64,000 nt of DNA from an uncultured Bacteroidales bacterium (GTDB lineage Bacteria > Bacteroidota > Bacteroidia > Bacteroidales > UBA932). The notes under the pieces are model-generated. The model had not been told where the DNA came from. It was given only the letters and a program-made list of their open reading frames with translations, and searched no databases. Shown piece by piece: positions 53,286-62,872 of this stretch. A program made the translations under genes and the position numbers. Each line of letters opens with the position of its first letter. Position 1 is the stretch's first letter. The stretch spans positions 1 to 64,000 of the forward strand of contig CALVAC010000013.1 in NCBI GenBank assembly GCA_944325435.1. Reading direction: 5' to 3'.

Positions 53286-55450
53286 ATCTCATCGATCAGA
53301 TGCGAGGCTCCGGCCACCTTGTCTATGACGAAAAGCACATAGCGGATGTCAAGGGCTATATTGCGGCACAGGTCCGGATCGAAGACAATGTCGCTCATCG
53401 TCCCCTCCCATACCCTGTCGAAATTGATGCCTATGAGATCTCCATCCGCGTTGATGACAGGACTTCCCGAATTGCCGCCTGAAGTGTGGTTCGTGGCGAT
53501 GAAACATACCGGTACGGTCTCCCCTCCATCGGCTCCGGAGATGCCCCATCTCCCGTAATCTTTTGTCCTGTATATTTCCCTCAGTCTCTCCGGCACATCG
53601 TAGTCGAAGATTTCCGGATTGTCTTTCTGCATTATCCCTTCAATTGTGGATGACGGAAGATAATATGTGCCATCGGCAGGAGAGTAGCCTCTGACCGAAC
53701 CGTATGCTACCCTCAGTGTGAGATTGGCATCCGGATAGAACTCCTTCCCTGGCTCGAATTCCATCTGTCCTTTCATATAGTCCCTGTAGAGGAGGGTGAT
53801 TTCCCGGGAGAGTCTGCGCCTGACAGGCAGAATGTCTTCTCTGTACCATTCATCGAAGGCTCTGCCGAATTCTACCGCAGGGTCATCTGTCAGCACCGTG
53901 ATGTCGGCACCAGTCCCTGTCTCGCCGGCTGCAGTGACAATCCCGGCCAGAGCCGAGCTGTCTGCGAATACTGAATTTCCGAACAGGGAGTCGGCCCATA
54001 TTTCAGCAGTCCCGTATCTTGACATGTTCCTGACAAAGTATTCCGGCTTGAATCCTGCAGGGACATTCCTGTCGAACCTGTCCATTACAGCAATGAACGA
54101 CTCCTTGTCAATCGGCAGAAAATAGTCCTTGTAGAACGCCTCCGCAAGTCTCTCCAGCTCCATCGCAGCCTTGTCCACAGCCGTGTCACGGGCTGACAGC
54201 ATTGCACCGTGAAGGATGTCAGCATATCCGGTCGCGAACCTTGAGAGCTCCACTGTCCTGGCTGTCTCGTTGTAGTAGTCGGCTGCATACGAGTACGGCT
54301 CCAGAAGCCGGTACAGGGAGTCGAGTCTGTCTGTTATGCCCTCGTATTCCGTTCCGGCGGCCCAGGCTTCGAACCTTTTCTCGTATTCCCGTTTCTTCTC
54401 CACGGTGTCCATTTTCCTTATGCCGCGCATTTCTCCCTGCCATTTCTTCCAAGAGTTGGCCACGCCGGCGTTCTTGGATGAATACTGGATCCGTACTGCC
54501 TGGCTCTGTGACATGTACCTGTCCTGGATGTCCAGACGCAGTGACCTGAGTCCAATCTTGTGCGGGTCGGATATTTCGGATATGTATCTTACTCCCTCTG
54601 ACAAGATGTATTCCCTGGTACTGCCAGGATATCCGTAGACGAAAGTAAAATCACCCTCCTTCACCCCTTTGAGTGATATCCTGAAATATTTCCTTGGGGT
54701 GTACGGCACATTGCTTTCCGAGTACTCTGCAGGATTGTTGTCCTTGTCGGCGTAGATACGGAAGATGGAGAAGTCTCCCGTATGTCTCGGCCACATCCAG
54801 TTGTCAGTGTCCCCTCCGAACTTTCCTATCGAGGATGGCGGTGCCCCGACCAGCCGTATATCCCTGAATACCCTGTAGACGAAGAGAAAATATTGGTTGC
54901 CGTAATACAGAGCCTCCACATCCGCCTCCAGCCCCTTGCCCTCCGAGACTGCCTTGTCTATGAGGATTTTGGAATTGGCTTTCACTATGGAGTCCCTCTG
55001 CATTTCATCCATCCCCTCGGAGTATCCGGCAAGGACGGCATCCGTCACATCCTCCATCCTGTCAAGGAAACTGACTGTCAGCCCTTCATTAGGCAGTTCT
55101 TCGGAACGCGACATGGCCCAGAAGCCATCCTTGAGATAGTCGTGCTCCACTGAACTGTGCTTCTGGATCTGGGCATATCCACAGTGATGGTTGGTCAGAA
55201 GCAGACCTTCGGCAGATATCAGTTCTCCTGTACATCCGCGGCCGAACAGCACCACGGCATCCTTGAGTGATGCCCTGTTGATGCTGTAGATATCCTCCGC
55301 CTCCAGCCTGAACCCCTTCTCCTGCATATCCCCGATTCTTTCAGAAATGAGGGCGGGAAGCCACATTCCCTCGTCTGCGCTGGCATTGAAAAATGCTGCG
55401 GACAGCATCACAGATGCCGCCGCAGCAATAGTCCTGTATGTCTTCATCAT
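53270..55450 (-). CDS. S46 dipeptidyl peptidase, DPP11-type specificity
   Basis: A 726-residue exported serine peptidase. The signal peptide ends near ADEGMW, typical of the family. The catalytic His is in LLTNHHCGY (87-88) and the nucleophile in GGNSGSP (S661). The residue 18 positions after that serine sets P1 preference in the family: Gly in DPP7 and Arg in DPP11. Here it is Arg (R679, in NFDRVWEG), predicting release of dipeptides ending in Asp or Glu. It feeds periplasmic peptide use. It lies 19 bp behind a TlpA-like gene. Confidence 0.9.
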   Translation of the reverse strand: MMKTYRTIAAAASVMLSAAFFNASADEGMWLPALISERIGDMQEKGFRLEAEDIYSINRASLKDAVVLFGRGCTGELISAEGLLLTNHHCGYAQIQKHSSVEHDYLKDGFWAMSRSEELPNEGLTVSFLDRMEDVTDAVLAGYSEGMDEMQRDSIVKANSKILIDKAVSEGKGLEADVEALYYGNQYFLFVYRVFRDIRLVGAPPSSIGKFGGDTDNWMWPRHTGDFSIFRIYADKDNNPAEYSESNVPYTPRKYFRISLKGVKEGDFTFVYGYPGSTREYILSEGVRYISEISDPHKIGLRSLRLDIQDRYMSQSQAVRIQYSSKNAGVANSWKKWQGEMRGIRKMDTVEKKREYEKRFEAWAAGTEYEGITDRLDSLYRLLEPYSYAADYYNETARTVELSRFATGYADILHGAMLSARDTAVDKAAMELERLAEAFYKDYFLPIDKESFIAVMDRFDRNVPAGFKPEYFVRNMSRYGTAEIWADSLFGNSVFADSSALAGIVTAAGETGTGADITVLTDDPAVEFGRAFDEWYREDILPVRRRLSREITLLYRDYMKGQMEFEPGKEFYPDANLTLRVAYGSVRGYSPADGTYYLPSSTIEGIMQKDNPEIFDYDVPERLREIYRTKDYGRWGISGADGGETVPVCFIATNHTSGGNSGSPVINADGDLIGINFDRVWEGTMSDIVFDPDLCRNIALDIRYVLFVIDKVAGASHLIDEMSFSE

Positions 55451-55469
55451 CTATATACCGGTGTTGCGA

Positions 55470-56588
55470 TTACCTGAAAAGCTCATCGAGTTTCTTGTAA
55501 AGGGCAGGATCCTCTCCGAGGAATGCCTCCACCACCTTGCTTTCCGGGTCGATGAGAATCTTGCAAGGATATCCCTGTACACCGTATGCGACGGTAATCT
55601 CGTCCGAATCTCCGTTGTAGAGGTTGGTCCAAGGCAGTTCGTATTTCTCCACCCCTTCTCTCCATTTTTCCTCTGAATCCCTGCAGTCGATGCCGACTAT
55701 CTCAAGCCTGTCCTTGTATTTTCCGTATGCGGCCTTCATGTCCGGAATGCCTTTGATGCACCATCCGCACCATGTACCCCAGAAATCGATGAGGGCGTAT
55801 TTCCCTTTGAATGAATCCAGGGTCATATATTCTCCGTCAAGGTTCTTGAGCCTGAAGTCAGGTACCTCGTATCCCGGTTTCATCTTGTTCCAGTTCTCTT
55901 CTATTACAAGCATCTGGCGGCTGCGTTCGATGCTTACATCGAGCACGCCTTTCATTTTCCCGTTCCTGACATTGTCTGAAAGCAGTTCCCACACTTCCAC
56001 GCTTTCCTTTTCAGGAAGTCTTGTAGTGAAGAACCCGGAAAGCAGATTGTCAGGGTTTGCCTTGACATATTCATACATAAAGGTGTCGATGGCCTTGTCT
56101 GCCTCATCCATCAACGCTCTGATGGAGTCAGCCTTTTCCTTGTCCTCATTATATACGGCACGCCATTCACCGTACAGGGAGTCGAGCGCGGCATCGAGTC
56201 TCTTGTATTCGGCAGTACCCTCAAGGGCATCGTACAGTTCCGTCCCGGATATCTTCAGCTCATCGAGCGGTCCTTCTACATACATCGCATCTCCCGGCAG
56301 GAACAGGAACCTGTCGGAATAGGAAGTCATCCTGCCTCCAGGTGCGGGTTTCTCTGCCAGTGTTATGTAGAATGCCGCAGTGTCAGGCACTGTCATGGAG
56401 AAAAGCCCGTCGGTAACGGCAATCGTGTCAGCATAGTCTGTGCCGGCTCCCTCTGCATCCCAGACATATACAAGGAGGGTGTCTGTGCCGATGTCAACTT
56501 TACCGGAGAGGTTGTTCTTCGGTCCTCCGCAGCCCGCAAGCAGGGCGCACAAGCCGGCGGCTGCCGGCAGAATGATCCGTGTTTTCAT
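55470..56588 (-). CDS. TlpA-like thiol-disulfide oxidoreductase lipoprotein
   Basis: A 372-residue lipoprotein with signal MKTRIILPAAAGLCALLAGC (Cys20). A DUF4369-like beta domain (about 30-130) and a helical linker precede a thioredoxin-fold domain (about 230-372) with the redox motif WGTWCGWC. It is probably a periplasmic reductase. The linker and overall plan match other Bacteroidota TlpA/AhpC-TSA lipoproteins. A consensus promoter lies directly upstream and the S46 gene follows. Confidence 0.87.
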   Translation of the reverse strand: MKTRIILPAAAGLCALLAGCGGPKNNLSGKVDIGTDTLLVYVWDAEGAGTDYADTIAVTDGLFSMTVPDTAAFYITLAEKPAPGGRMTSYSDRFLFLPGDAMYVEGPLDELKISGTELYDALEGTAEYKRLDAALDSLYGEWRAVYNEDKEKADSIRALMDEADKAIDTFMYEYVKANPDNLLSGFFTTRLPEKESVEVWELLSDNVRNGKMKGVLDVSIERSRQMLVIEENWNKMKPGYEVPDFRLKNLDGEYMTLDSFKGKYALIDFWGTWCGWCIKGIPDMKAAYGKYKDRLEIVGIDCRDSEEKWREGVEKYELPWTNLYNGDSDEITVAYGVQGYPCKILIDPESKVVEAFLGEDPALYKKLDELFR

Positions 56589-56634
56589 TTTCAGTCGTTT
56601 TATACAGGTTATGATAACTTTCAGTTACAATCTT

Positions 56635-56665
56635 CAAAATTATCGCTTTATCTCGAAAAGACAAA
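56635..56665 (-). promoter_or_regulatory. Promoter of the TlpA-like/S46 pair
   Basis: On the minus strand TTTG (56665-56662), a 19-bp spacer and TAATTTTG (56642-56635) match the consensus exactly. The TlpA-like start is 46 bp downstream. Confidence 0.8.
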
Positions 56666-56670
56666 AAAAA

Positions 56671-58341
56671 TTATGGAATTTTCTGAATCATTTTCTGAAT
56701 CAGACTGATGTATTTCCTTCGCACATATCCCTTGTCATCGGTCAGTACCGTGAACGGAAGGGCTGACAGGTCGAAATTCTGCATCAGCCTTTCTGCAAGT
56801 TCCGGCCTGGTGTTCCATACCTCATCCATGTCTATCAGCACCGCCTTTCTTATCAGGATGCTGTCTGCAGACTCCTGGCCTGGAGAAGATGCCGCAATCC
56901 TGCGCCTGCAGGATACTGCAGAGTCCGCGGCTGCCATCTCTGCCTGGCACACGGGACATCCATCGGTATGGAATATCACCGCAGCATTCTTCAGGTTGCA
57001 GAGGTTGATGTCAGCTTTCCTTTTCCGTACAGAGTCACCGGCCCCTTTCCGGACTATCACCGCGCTTGTCTTGATTTTCGGCAGCCTCTCTCCTTCCGGG
57101 CATAGGGAGCCGAGCCTTTTGAGAAGGAGGGCAAGCTCCACCACTTTCAGGGAGTCCTCGCCTGTGTCCCATATATCGCCGCGCGAAAGGATATATCTGT
57201 CGATGAACGGTATTGTACCGCATTTGTAGCTCTCTTTTCTCTGACTGGACAGATAGTACAGCAGATCTCCCGTGAGCTGTCTGTAGAGAAGGGTGTCACC
57301 ACTCCCCAAGGTCCTTGCCTCTATATGCGCGGCCACCCTGTCGACCCCGCTGCATCCCATACGGTCTTCCATATTCTGGAATGTGCTCCTGAACATCCGC
57401 ATCGCTTTTTCGCTCCCGTATTCTTCATTTTGCCGGCTTGTCGCTGATGCGAGCAGGGTCTCGAGCGCACCCGTGTCGAGATTCCTTCCGACGATTGTTC
57501 CTGAAGGGGATATCAGGAAGAGCCTCGGTGTCCGGATGACTCCGTATTTCACTGACATTCCGGAGGTCAGGTCAGGATCCCACAGATGGATTACCTTGAC
57601 TGTCGTGGAGCCGATGTCCAGGTCCTGTTCCCTGTACCTTTCCCATTTCTCGGGATCCTTGCCGGTGTAGACCGCATAAAGGACTGCATCGAACCCGTCA
57701 TTCTCGAGCATATTGCGCAGCAGGATGCTTTCTACCTTGCATCTGGCGCAGCCTGTGTCGTAGAAATAGAGGATGCTGTACCTTCCGTCTGTTTCCCGGA
57801 CTTCCCCGGACGCGGTCCCGCCATAGAGGGTGACCGGAGCTCCATCCGGAGAGAAAAGCGTGATTTCCGGAGCATGGCAGCCTATGAGTGACTGCCGGTT
57901 GCTTTCTGCGAAAAGCCTTGCACTCCACCAGTCAGCCTCGTCTTTCAGCCTGACCTGTCCGTCCCGTATCCATCTGTCATAGATATGGATTGCGACCGCA
58001 TCGTCCCCCATGACCGGAGATTCGAGGAAATGTCTGAATGTGAGGATTGTCACAGCCTGGCGGACAAGGGAATCCGTACATACGCCGATGATGAAATCGG
58101 ACTCTTTGCATTTCACCTCAGCCGTCTCGCGCTCCATTGCCCTGAAGTATTCCTCCAGCTTGCCCTCTATCGCGGAAATGACCGTGCTGTCGAGCCTGTG
58201 CACGGAAGTGCTGTCTGCCTGTGGCGTGCCCTGTGTCGGGAAAGCCTGCGGCATTTCAGTCCCCATCCCTGTCTGGGCGGCTACGGTATGGAGGATGACG
58301 GCGCAGACAACTGCGGCGGATATGTGCAACAACCGTTTCAT
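56671..58341 (-). CDS. DUF5106-type periplasmic protein with two CxxC thioredoxin-like sites
   Basis: A 556-residue protein with a signal peptide ending near TVAAQ (residue 23). The first half has a DUF5106-like region (about 45-160) followed by a thioredoxin-like domain with YFYDTGCARCKVES (CARC). The last third contains a second thioredoxin-like start, FHTDGCPVCQAEM (CPVC). Two separate redox-capable sites in one chain suggest an intramolecular electron relay or two substrates. Its start overlaps the coaD stop by one base. Confidence 0.75.
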   Translation of the reverse strand: MKRLLHISAAVVCAVILHTVAAQTGMGTEMPQAFPTQGTPQADSTSVHRLDSTVISAIEGKLEEYFRAMERETAEVKCKESDFIIGVCTDSLVRQAVTILTFRHFLESPVMGDDAVAIHIYDRWIRDGQVRLKDEADWWSARLFAESNRQSLIGCHAPEITLFSPDGAPVTLYGGTASGEVRETDGRYSILYFYDTGCARCKVESILLRNMLENDGFDAVLYAVYTGKDPEKWERYREQDLDIGSTTVKVIHLWDPDLTSGMSVKYGVIRTPRLFLISPSGTIVGRNLDTGALETLLASATSRQNEEYGSEKAMRMFRSTFQNMEDRMGCSGVDRVAAHIEARTLGSGDTLLYRQLTGDLLYYLSSQRKESYKCGTIPFIDRYILSRGDIWDTGEDSLKVVELALLLKRLGSLCPEGERLPKIKTSAVIVRKGAGDSVRKRKADINLCNLKNAAVIFHTDGCPVCQAEMAAADSAVSCRRRIAASSPGQESADSILIRKAVLIDMDEVWNTRPELAERLMQNFDLSALPFTVLTDDKGYVRRKYISLIQKMIQKIP

Positions 58342-58802
58342 CAGAGTCTTACCCCCTCGGGGAGGAATCTGGATGTATCCCCACCGTGCTTGATGATGTC
58401 CCTTACCGCTGAGGAGGATATATGGGCGAATTCCTGGGCCGTAGGGATGATGATGGTCTCTATTTCGGGAGCAAGGACACGGTTGGCATCGGCTATCGAC
58501 CTCTCGGTCTCGAAATCTATCATGTTCCGTACACCTCTGACTATATGTCTGATGCCGAGTTCCCTGCAGGTGTCCACCGTGAGGTTCCCGTATGACATGA
58601 TCCGTACTCCCTTCATCCCGTCGGTGGCCTGGCGGATGATGTCAAGCCGTTTCTCTGTCGGGAAACATCCTCTCTTGTCAATGTTTATACCTACGGCCAC
58701 CACCACTTCGTCAAACATTGTCAGTGCCCTTTTCAGAATATTGAGATGTCCTGAAGTGAACGGGTCGAACGAGCCGGGGAAAAGTGCAGTCCTTTTTTCC
58801 AT
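58341..58802 (-). CDS. coaD: Phosphopantetheine adenylyltransferase
   Basis: A 153-residue nucleotidyltransferase of coenzyme A synthesis (4'-phosphopantetheine to dephospho-CoA). The N-terminal LFPGSFDPFTSGHLNIL with the (T/H)xGH motif and the later EISSSAVRD-like block (HISSSAVRDII) are diagnostic. Length is typical. Its product supplies the CoA from which the cluster ACPs obtain their prosthetic group. Confidence 0.96.
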   Translation of the reverse strand: MEKRTALFPGSFDPFTSGHLNILKRALTMFDEVVVAVGINIDKRGCFPTEKRLDIIRQATDGMKGVRIMSYGNLTVDTCRELGIRHIVRGVRNMIDFETERSIADANRVLAPEIETIIIPTAQEFAHISSSAVRDIIKHGGDTSRFLPEGVRL

Positions 58803-58832
58803 TGTCTTTCTGTTTCGGATTCTGTCCTGGTG

Positions 58833-59501
58833 TCACAGCTGCCAGTCTATCGGGGTCTTCCCCTGGGCTTCAAGCAGCCTGTTTGTCTTTGAGAAATGCC
58901 TGCAGCCGAAGAAAGCCCCTCTTGCGAGCGGCGATGGGTGGGCGGCTTCCAGCACATAGTGTCTTGAAGTGTCGATAAGGGGCTTTTTGCTTCTTGCGAA
59001 ATTGCCCCAGAGCAGGAATACGACCCCGTCGAGATTGTCCGAGATGTACCTTATGACCGCATCCGTAAACTCGGTCCAGCCTATACTGCTGTGGGATGCC
59101 GGTGCTCCGGCGCGTACTGTCAGCACAGCATTGAGCAGAAGGACACCCTGTCTGGCCCATTTCTCGAGATGCGGATATCCGCTCATTCTGATTCCGAGGT
59201 CATTCTCTATTTCAGTGAATATGTTGCGCAGGGATGGAGGAGGCGGTACGTTTTCCGGTACAGAGAACGACAGCCCTTCCGCCTGCCCGTACCCGTGATA
59301 AGGGTCCTGTCCGAGAATCACCGCTTTCACCTTGTCCACCGGTGTGAGTTCGAAAGCCTTGAATATCTGTTTCCCCGGAGGGAAAATCTTTGCCCCGGAT
59401 GCTTTCTCCTGATGCAGGAAAGACACCAGACGGACGAAATACGGCTTGTCGAATTCATCGGCCAGCGCCAGCTTCCAGCTTTCTTCTATCTGTACTTCCA
59501 T
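58833..59501 (-). CDS. ung: Uracil-DNA glycosylase (family 1)
   Basis: A 222-residue enzyme that removes uracil from DNA. The water-activating motif GQDPYHGYGQAEGLSFS and the C-terminal HPSPLA loop are both intact, together with LLLNAVLTVRAG. Length and start (MEVQIEESWKL) are normal. A -7 box lies 59 bp upstream. Confidence 0.96.
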   Translation of the reverse strand: MEVQIEESWKLALADEFDKPYFVRLVSFLHQEKASGAKIFPPGKQIFKAFELTPVDKVKAVILGQDPYHGYGQAEGLSFSVPENVPPPPSLRNIFTEIENDLGIRMSGYPHLEKWARQGVLLLNAVLTVRAGAPASHSSIGWTEFTDAVIRYISDNLDGVVFLLWGNFARSKKPLIDTSRHYVLEAAHPSPLARGAFFGCRHFSKTNRLLEAQGKTPIDWQL

Positions 59502-59559
59502 TTCCCTGATTTAATGTTCTCCTGTGCAATTCCGGATGATGGAACAGCATTATGGATGG

Positions 59560-59567
59560 CAAATGTA
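59560..59567 (-). promoter_or_regulatory. ung -7 box
   Basis: On the minus strand TACATTTG fits TAnnTTTG between the ABC permease stop and the ung start. No strong -33 box is seen. Confidence 0.45.
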
Positions 59568-59581
59568 GCAATAATTGCGGA

Positions 59582-60802
59582 TTATTCGTAGCGGAGGGCA
59601 TCTATAGGGTCGAGGGCAGCTGCTTTTTTGGCCGGATACCAGCCGAAAAAGACTCCTGTGACCGTACAGACCGCGAACGACAGCACCACGCTCCAGGTCT
59701 GGATTGCGACAGGCCAGTTCGCCAGCCAGTTGATGCATGCGCAGATCGTGCCGCCTATGATGATGCCGATTATACCTCCAGTTATGCTTATCAGGATAGC
59801 TTCAATCAGGAACTGCATAAGTATGTCCACCCCTCTCGCTCCTACCGACATCCTCAGCCCGATTTCCTTTGTGCGTTCTGTAACGGAGACATACATAATG
59901 TTCATGATGCCGATTCCTCCCACAAGGAGGGAGATGCCTGCGATACAGGCAAGCAGGGTTGTGAGTATGTTGGTGGTGGTGTCCATCATTTCACTCAGCT
60001 CCTGCTGGCTTCTGATCATGAAGTCATCCGCCTCGTCTTCCTTGAGCCTGTGCTGCCTCCTGAGGATGTCCTCTATCTCATCCGTCGCGTACGATGTCAT
60101 ATCCTCCGAAATGGCAGAGGCGAAAATGCCCTGCAGATATGTCACTGCGAGAAGCCTTTTCATGACGGTCGTGTATGGAGCCAGCACTATCTCGTCCTGG
60201 TCCATTCCCATCGAGTTGTATCCTTTTGACTCCAGTATCCCTATCACCCTGAGGGGCACCTGGTTGATTCTTATGGTCTCTCCTATCGGATCCCTGCCGT
60301 CAGGGAAAAGGTTGTCCACTATAGTCTTGCCTATGACACATACTTTTGCGGATGTCCTGACATCATGCTCTGTGAACATCTCCCCGTCCTCGATGTTCAG
60401 CTGCCTGATGTCAAGATATTCCGTGCCGACCCCGTTTACGGATGCAGGATAGTTGTTGTTGCCGCTTACAAGCTGTCCGGAAGCCGAGACATTAGGGCTC
60501 AGGGCCGTGAGATAGATGCATTCGTTCCGGAGCGCCTCATAGTCTTCCGTCTTGAGTGTCTGCATCTCGTCCGCGCTCAGCCTTACTCCTCCTCTCCTGT
60601 CTCCTCCCGGGTGTATCATTATTATGTTGGAGCCCATTGATGAGATTTCTTTCTGGATGCTCTGCTTCGCTCCCTGCCCGATGGCTATCATGGTGATGAC
60701 GGCAGCCACACCGATTATGATTCCGAGCATAGTGAGGAAAGCCCTCGTCTTGTTGTTCGCGATGGCTTTGAGAGATATCCTGAATAGATTTGTCCAGTTC
60801 AT
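59582..60802 (-). CDS. MacB-type ABC transporter permease
   Basis: A 406-residue inner-membrane protein. It has the MacB/FtsX layout: an N-terminal helix (KTRAFLTMLGIIIGVAAVITMIAIG), a large periplasmic domain (about 50-270) and three C-terminal helices. The last residues are the family's typical PAKKAAALDPIDALRYE. The ATPase is a separate gene 38 bp upstream, so the MacB function is split over two polypeptides. Confidence 0.9.
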   Translation of the reverse strand: MNWTNLFRISLKAIANNKTRAFLTMLGIIIGVAAVITMIAIGQGAKQSIQKEISSMGSNIIMIHPGGDRRGGVRLSADEMQTLKTEDYEALRNECIYLTALSPNVSASGQLVSGNNNYPASVNGVGTEYLDIRQLNIEDGEMFTEHDVRTSAKVCVIGKTIVDNLFPDGRDPIGETIRINQVPLRVIGILESKGYNSMGMDQDEIVLAPYTTVMKRLLAVTYLQGIFASAISEDMTSYATDEIEDILRRQHRLKEDEADDFMIRSQQELSEMMDTTTNILTTLLACIAGISLLVGGIGIMNIMYVSVTERTKEIGLRMSVGARGVDILMQFLIEAILISITGGIIGIIIGGTICACINWLANWPVAIQTWSVVLSFAVCTVTGVFFGWYPAKKAAALDPIDALRYE

Positions 60803-60840
60803 ACCGTAATGTCGTTTTTCTTCCGTCTGTCTGTGCCGGT

Positions 60841-61584
60841 TCAGTCATCCTCGCTTGCAGGCAGGGCCGCGAGGGTCTTTTCTGCGGACAGGATATCAGT
60901 GTTTACCTTGTCCTCTATTATGTGCCCATCCCTGAGCCTGATATTCCGGCTGCTGTATGAGGCGATGTCGGGATTGTGCGTGACGAAGATGATGGTCCTC
61001 CCTTCAGCGTGCAGCCTCTGGAGCAGGACCAGTATCTCGAAGGAAGTCCTGGTGTCGAGGTTGCCCGTCGCCTCATCCGCAAGGATTACGGCCGGGTTGT
61101 TGACCAGGGCGCGGGCGATGGCGACCCTCTGCATCTGTCCGCCGGACATCTGGTTGGACTTGTGGTTGAGCCTGTCCCCGAGACCGACAGCCTTCAGGGC
61201 CTCGACCGCCCTTGAGCGGCGTTCGGACGAGCCTACCTCATCGTTGTACATCAGCGGCAGCTCCACATTCTCTATGGCGGTGCTCTTCGGGAGCAGGTTG
61301 TAGTTCTGGAATACGAACCCGATTTTCCTGTTCCTGAGAACAGCCCTCTGTGACTTGCTCATCGATTTTACAGGTATCCCGTCCAGCAGGTATTCCCCGG
61401 ATGTGGGGGTGTCGAGGCAGCCGAGTATGTTGAGCATCGTCGACTTTCCGGAGCCGGATGCCCCCATTATGGTCACGAATTCCCCTTCATGGATGTCGAA
61501 TGACACTCCTCGCAGGGCGTGTACCGTCTCGTCCCCGACGATGAAATCTCTCCTGATATTCTGCAGTTCTATGACTTTCTTCAT
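60841..61584 (-). CDS. MacB/LolD-type ABC transporter ATP-binding protein
   Basis: A 247-residue ABC ATPase. Walker A is GASGSGKST, the signature is MSGGQMQRVAIARAL (Met in place of the usual Leu) and Walker B is VILADEATGNLD. It energises the permease encoded downstream. It belongs to the MacB/LolD branch used for export or lipoprotein release; the linked membrane fusion protein and TolC favour export. Confidence 0.93.
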   Translation of the reverse strand: MKKVIELQNIRRDFIVGDETVHALRGVSFDIHEGEFVTIMGASGSGKSTMLNILGCLDTPTSGEYLLDGIPVKSMSKSQRAVLRNRKIGFVFQNYNLLPKSTAIENVELPLMYNDEVGSSERRSRAVEALKAVGLGDRLNHKSNQMSGGQMQRVAIARALVNNPAVILADEATGNLDTRTSFEILVLLQRLHAEGRTIIFVTHNPDIASYSSRNIRLRDGHIIEDKVNTDILSAEKTLAALPASEDD

Positions 61585-61615
61585 TTCCGCTGTTCTCTAA
61601 TGTCTGACTGATGCG

Positions 61616-62806
61616 TCATCTTCCCGGAGGCCCCGGCATGAACGGGTTTCCGTTCTTCTTTGCAAGGGATTCCAGTCCGGCGAAACTTGCTCCGGCAATG
61701 ATTTCCATCCCCTCGGAGACACCTCCGGTTATCTCGGTGCTGACGCCATCGCTTATGCCGGTGGTGACAGGATGTGCGGTGAATACATTGCCTTCCTTTG
61801 TCCACAGTTTGGATGTCCCTTCGCAGTCTATGATCCTGTCGCTCTTTGCGGCCGTCGCCTGAGGGTTGAACCTCAATGCCCTCGATGGGACGCACAGGAC
61901 ATCGTGTGCCTCCTGCGTATATATGGAGAGGTTGGCCGTGAGCCTCGGGAGCAGCTTGAGGTCAGGGTTGTCCGCAGCGATGACCACTTCGTAGGTCACC
62001 ACGCTTTCTGATGTGGTGCTTGTCGTGCTTGAACTTGATGAGGAGCTGCCGAGCCTTATCTGGATGACCTTACCCTCGAAGACATCGTCCGGATATGCAT
62101 CGACAGTGAAACTTACCCTCTGGCCCTCCTTCACGCCTCCTATGTCGGCTTCATCCACATCTGCGACAACCTGCATCTTGGTCAGGTCAGCCGCTATGGT
62201 GAACAGGGTAGGGGTCTCGAATCCTGCGGCGACAGTCTGCCCCTCCTCGACGGCGCGGTCGATGACTATTCCGTCTATCGGGGATGCTATGGTTGCGTAC
62301 GAGAGGTTCCTTTCGGCCTTGGCAAGTGCGGCCTGGCTGTTCTCGTATGCGCTTTTTGCCATTGCGTAGTTGTATTCCGCCTGCTCGTATTCCGTGTCGC
62401 TTATCAGATTCTTCTCATGCAGCCCCTTGCTTCTTGCATAGTTCTTCTCCTGATATATGTATTCCGCCTTGTTGCCATCGTATGTCGCCCTTGCGGATGC
62501 CAGGTCGCTTTCAAGGGTCACCTTGTCCATTTCCGCGATAATCTGCCCCTCCTTGACCGTGGAGTTGTAGTCTGCATAGAGTTTCGCTATGATTCCGGAC
62601 ACCTGTGTGCCGACCTCGACTTCCGTGACAGGCTCAATTGTGCCGGTGGCTGTCACGAAATAGGCGACATCCCCCCTTTCAACGGATACCGTGTCGTATG
62701 TGACCTGCTGCAATACCTTCCGCTTGCCGGCAACAATGAATATCGCGGCAGCGATGATTACGGCAATGACTGTCCATGTTATCGCTCTTTTTGTCCCTTT
62801 TTTCAT
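61616..62806 (-). CDS. MacA-type periplasmic adaptor (membrane fusion protein)
   Basis: A 396-residue protein with one N-terminal membrane helix (about 10-25), a long coiled-coil hairpin (about 90-165), a lipoyl-like domain, and beta-barrel and membrane-proximal domains. VGTQVSGIIAKLYADYNSTV and the matching ATIASPIDGIVIDRAVEEGQ are the two halves of the lipoyl domain. A Ser-rich insert lies near residue 255. The C-terminus ends with a short Gly/Pro tail. It links the ABC pair to the TolC-like protein encoded just upstream. Confidence 0.92.
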   Translation of the reverse strand: MKKGTKRAITWTVIAVIIAAAIFIVAGKRKVLQQVTYDTVSVERGDVAYFVTATGTIEPVTEVEVGTQVSGIIAKLYADYNSTVKEGQIIAEMDKVTLESDLASARATYDGNKAEYIYQEKNYARSKGLHEKNLISDTEYEQAEYNYAMAKSAYENSQAALAKAERNLSYATIASPIDGIVIDRAVEEGQTVAAGFETPTLFTIAADLTKMQVVADVDEADIGGVKEGQRVSFTVDAYPDDVFEGKVIQIRLGSSSSSSSTTSTTSESVVTYEVVIAADNPDLKLLPRLTANLSIYTQEAHDVLCVPSRALRFNPQATAAKSDRIIDCEGTSKLWTKEGNVFTAHPVTTGISDGVSTEITGGVSEGMEIIAGASFAGLESLAKKNGNPFMPGPPGR

Positions 62807-62872
62807 CGTATCTTGATTTTTCTGTTTGACATTTTCCGCTGCAGATTCTTCAGCCTGTTCAGGATGGCTGGA

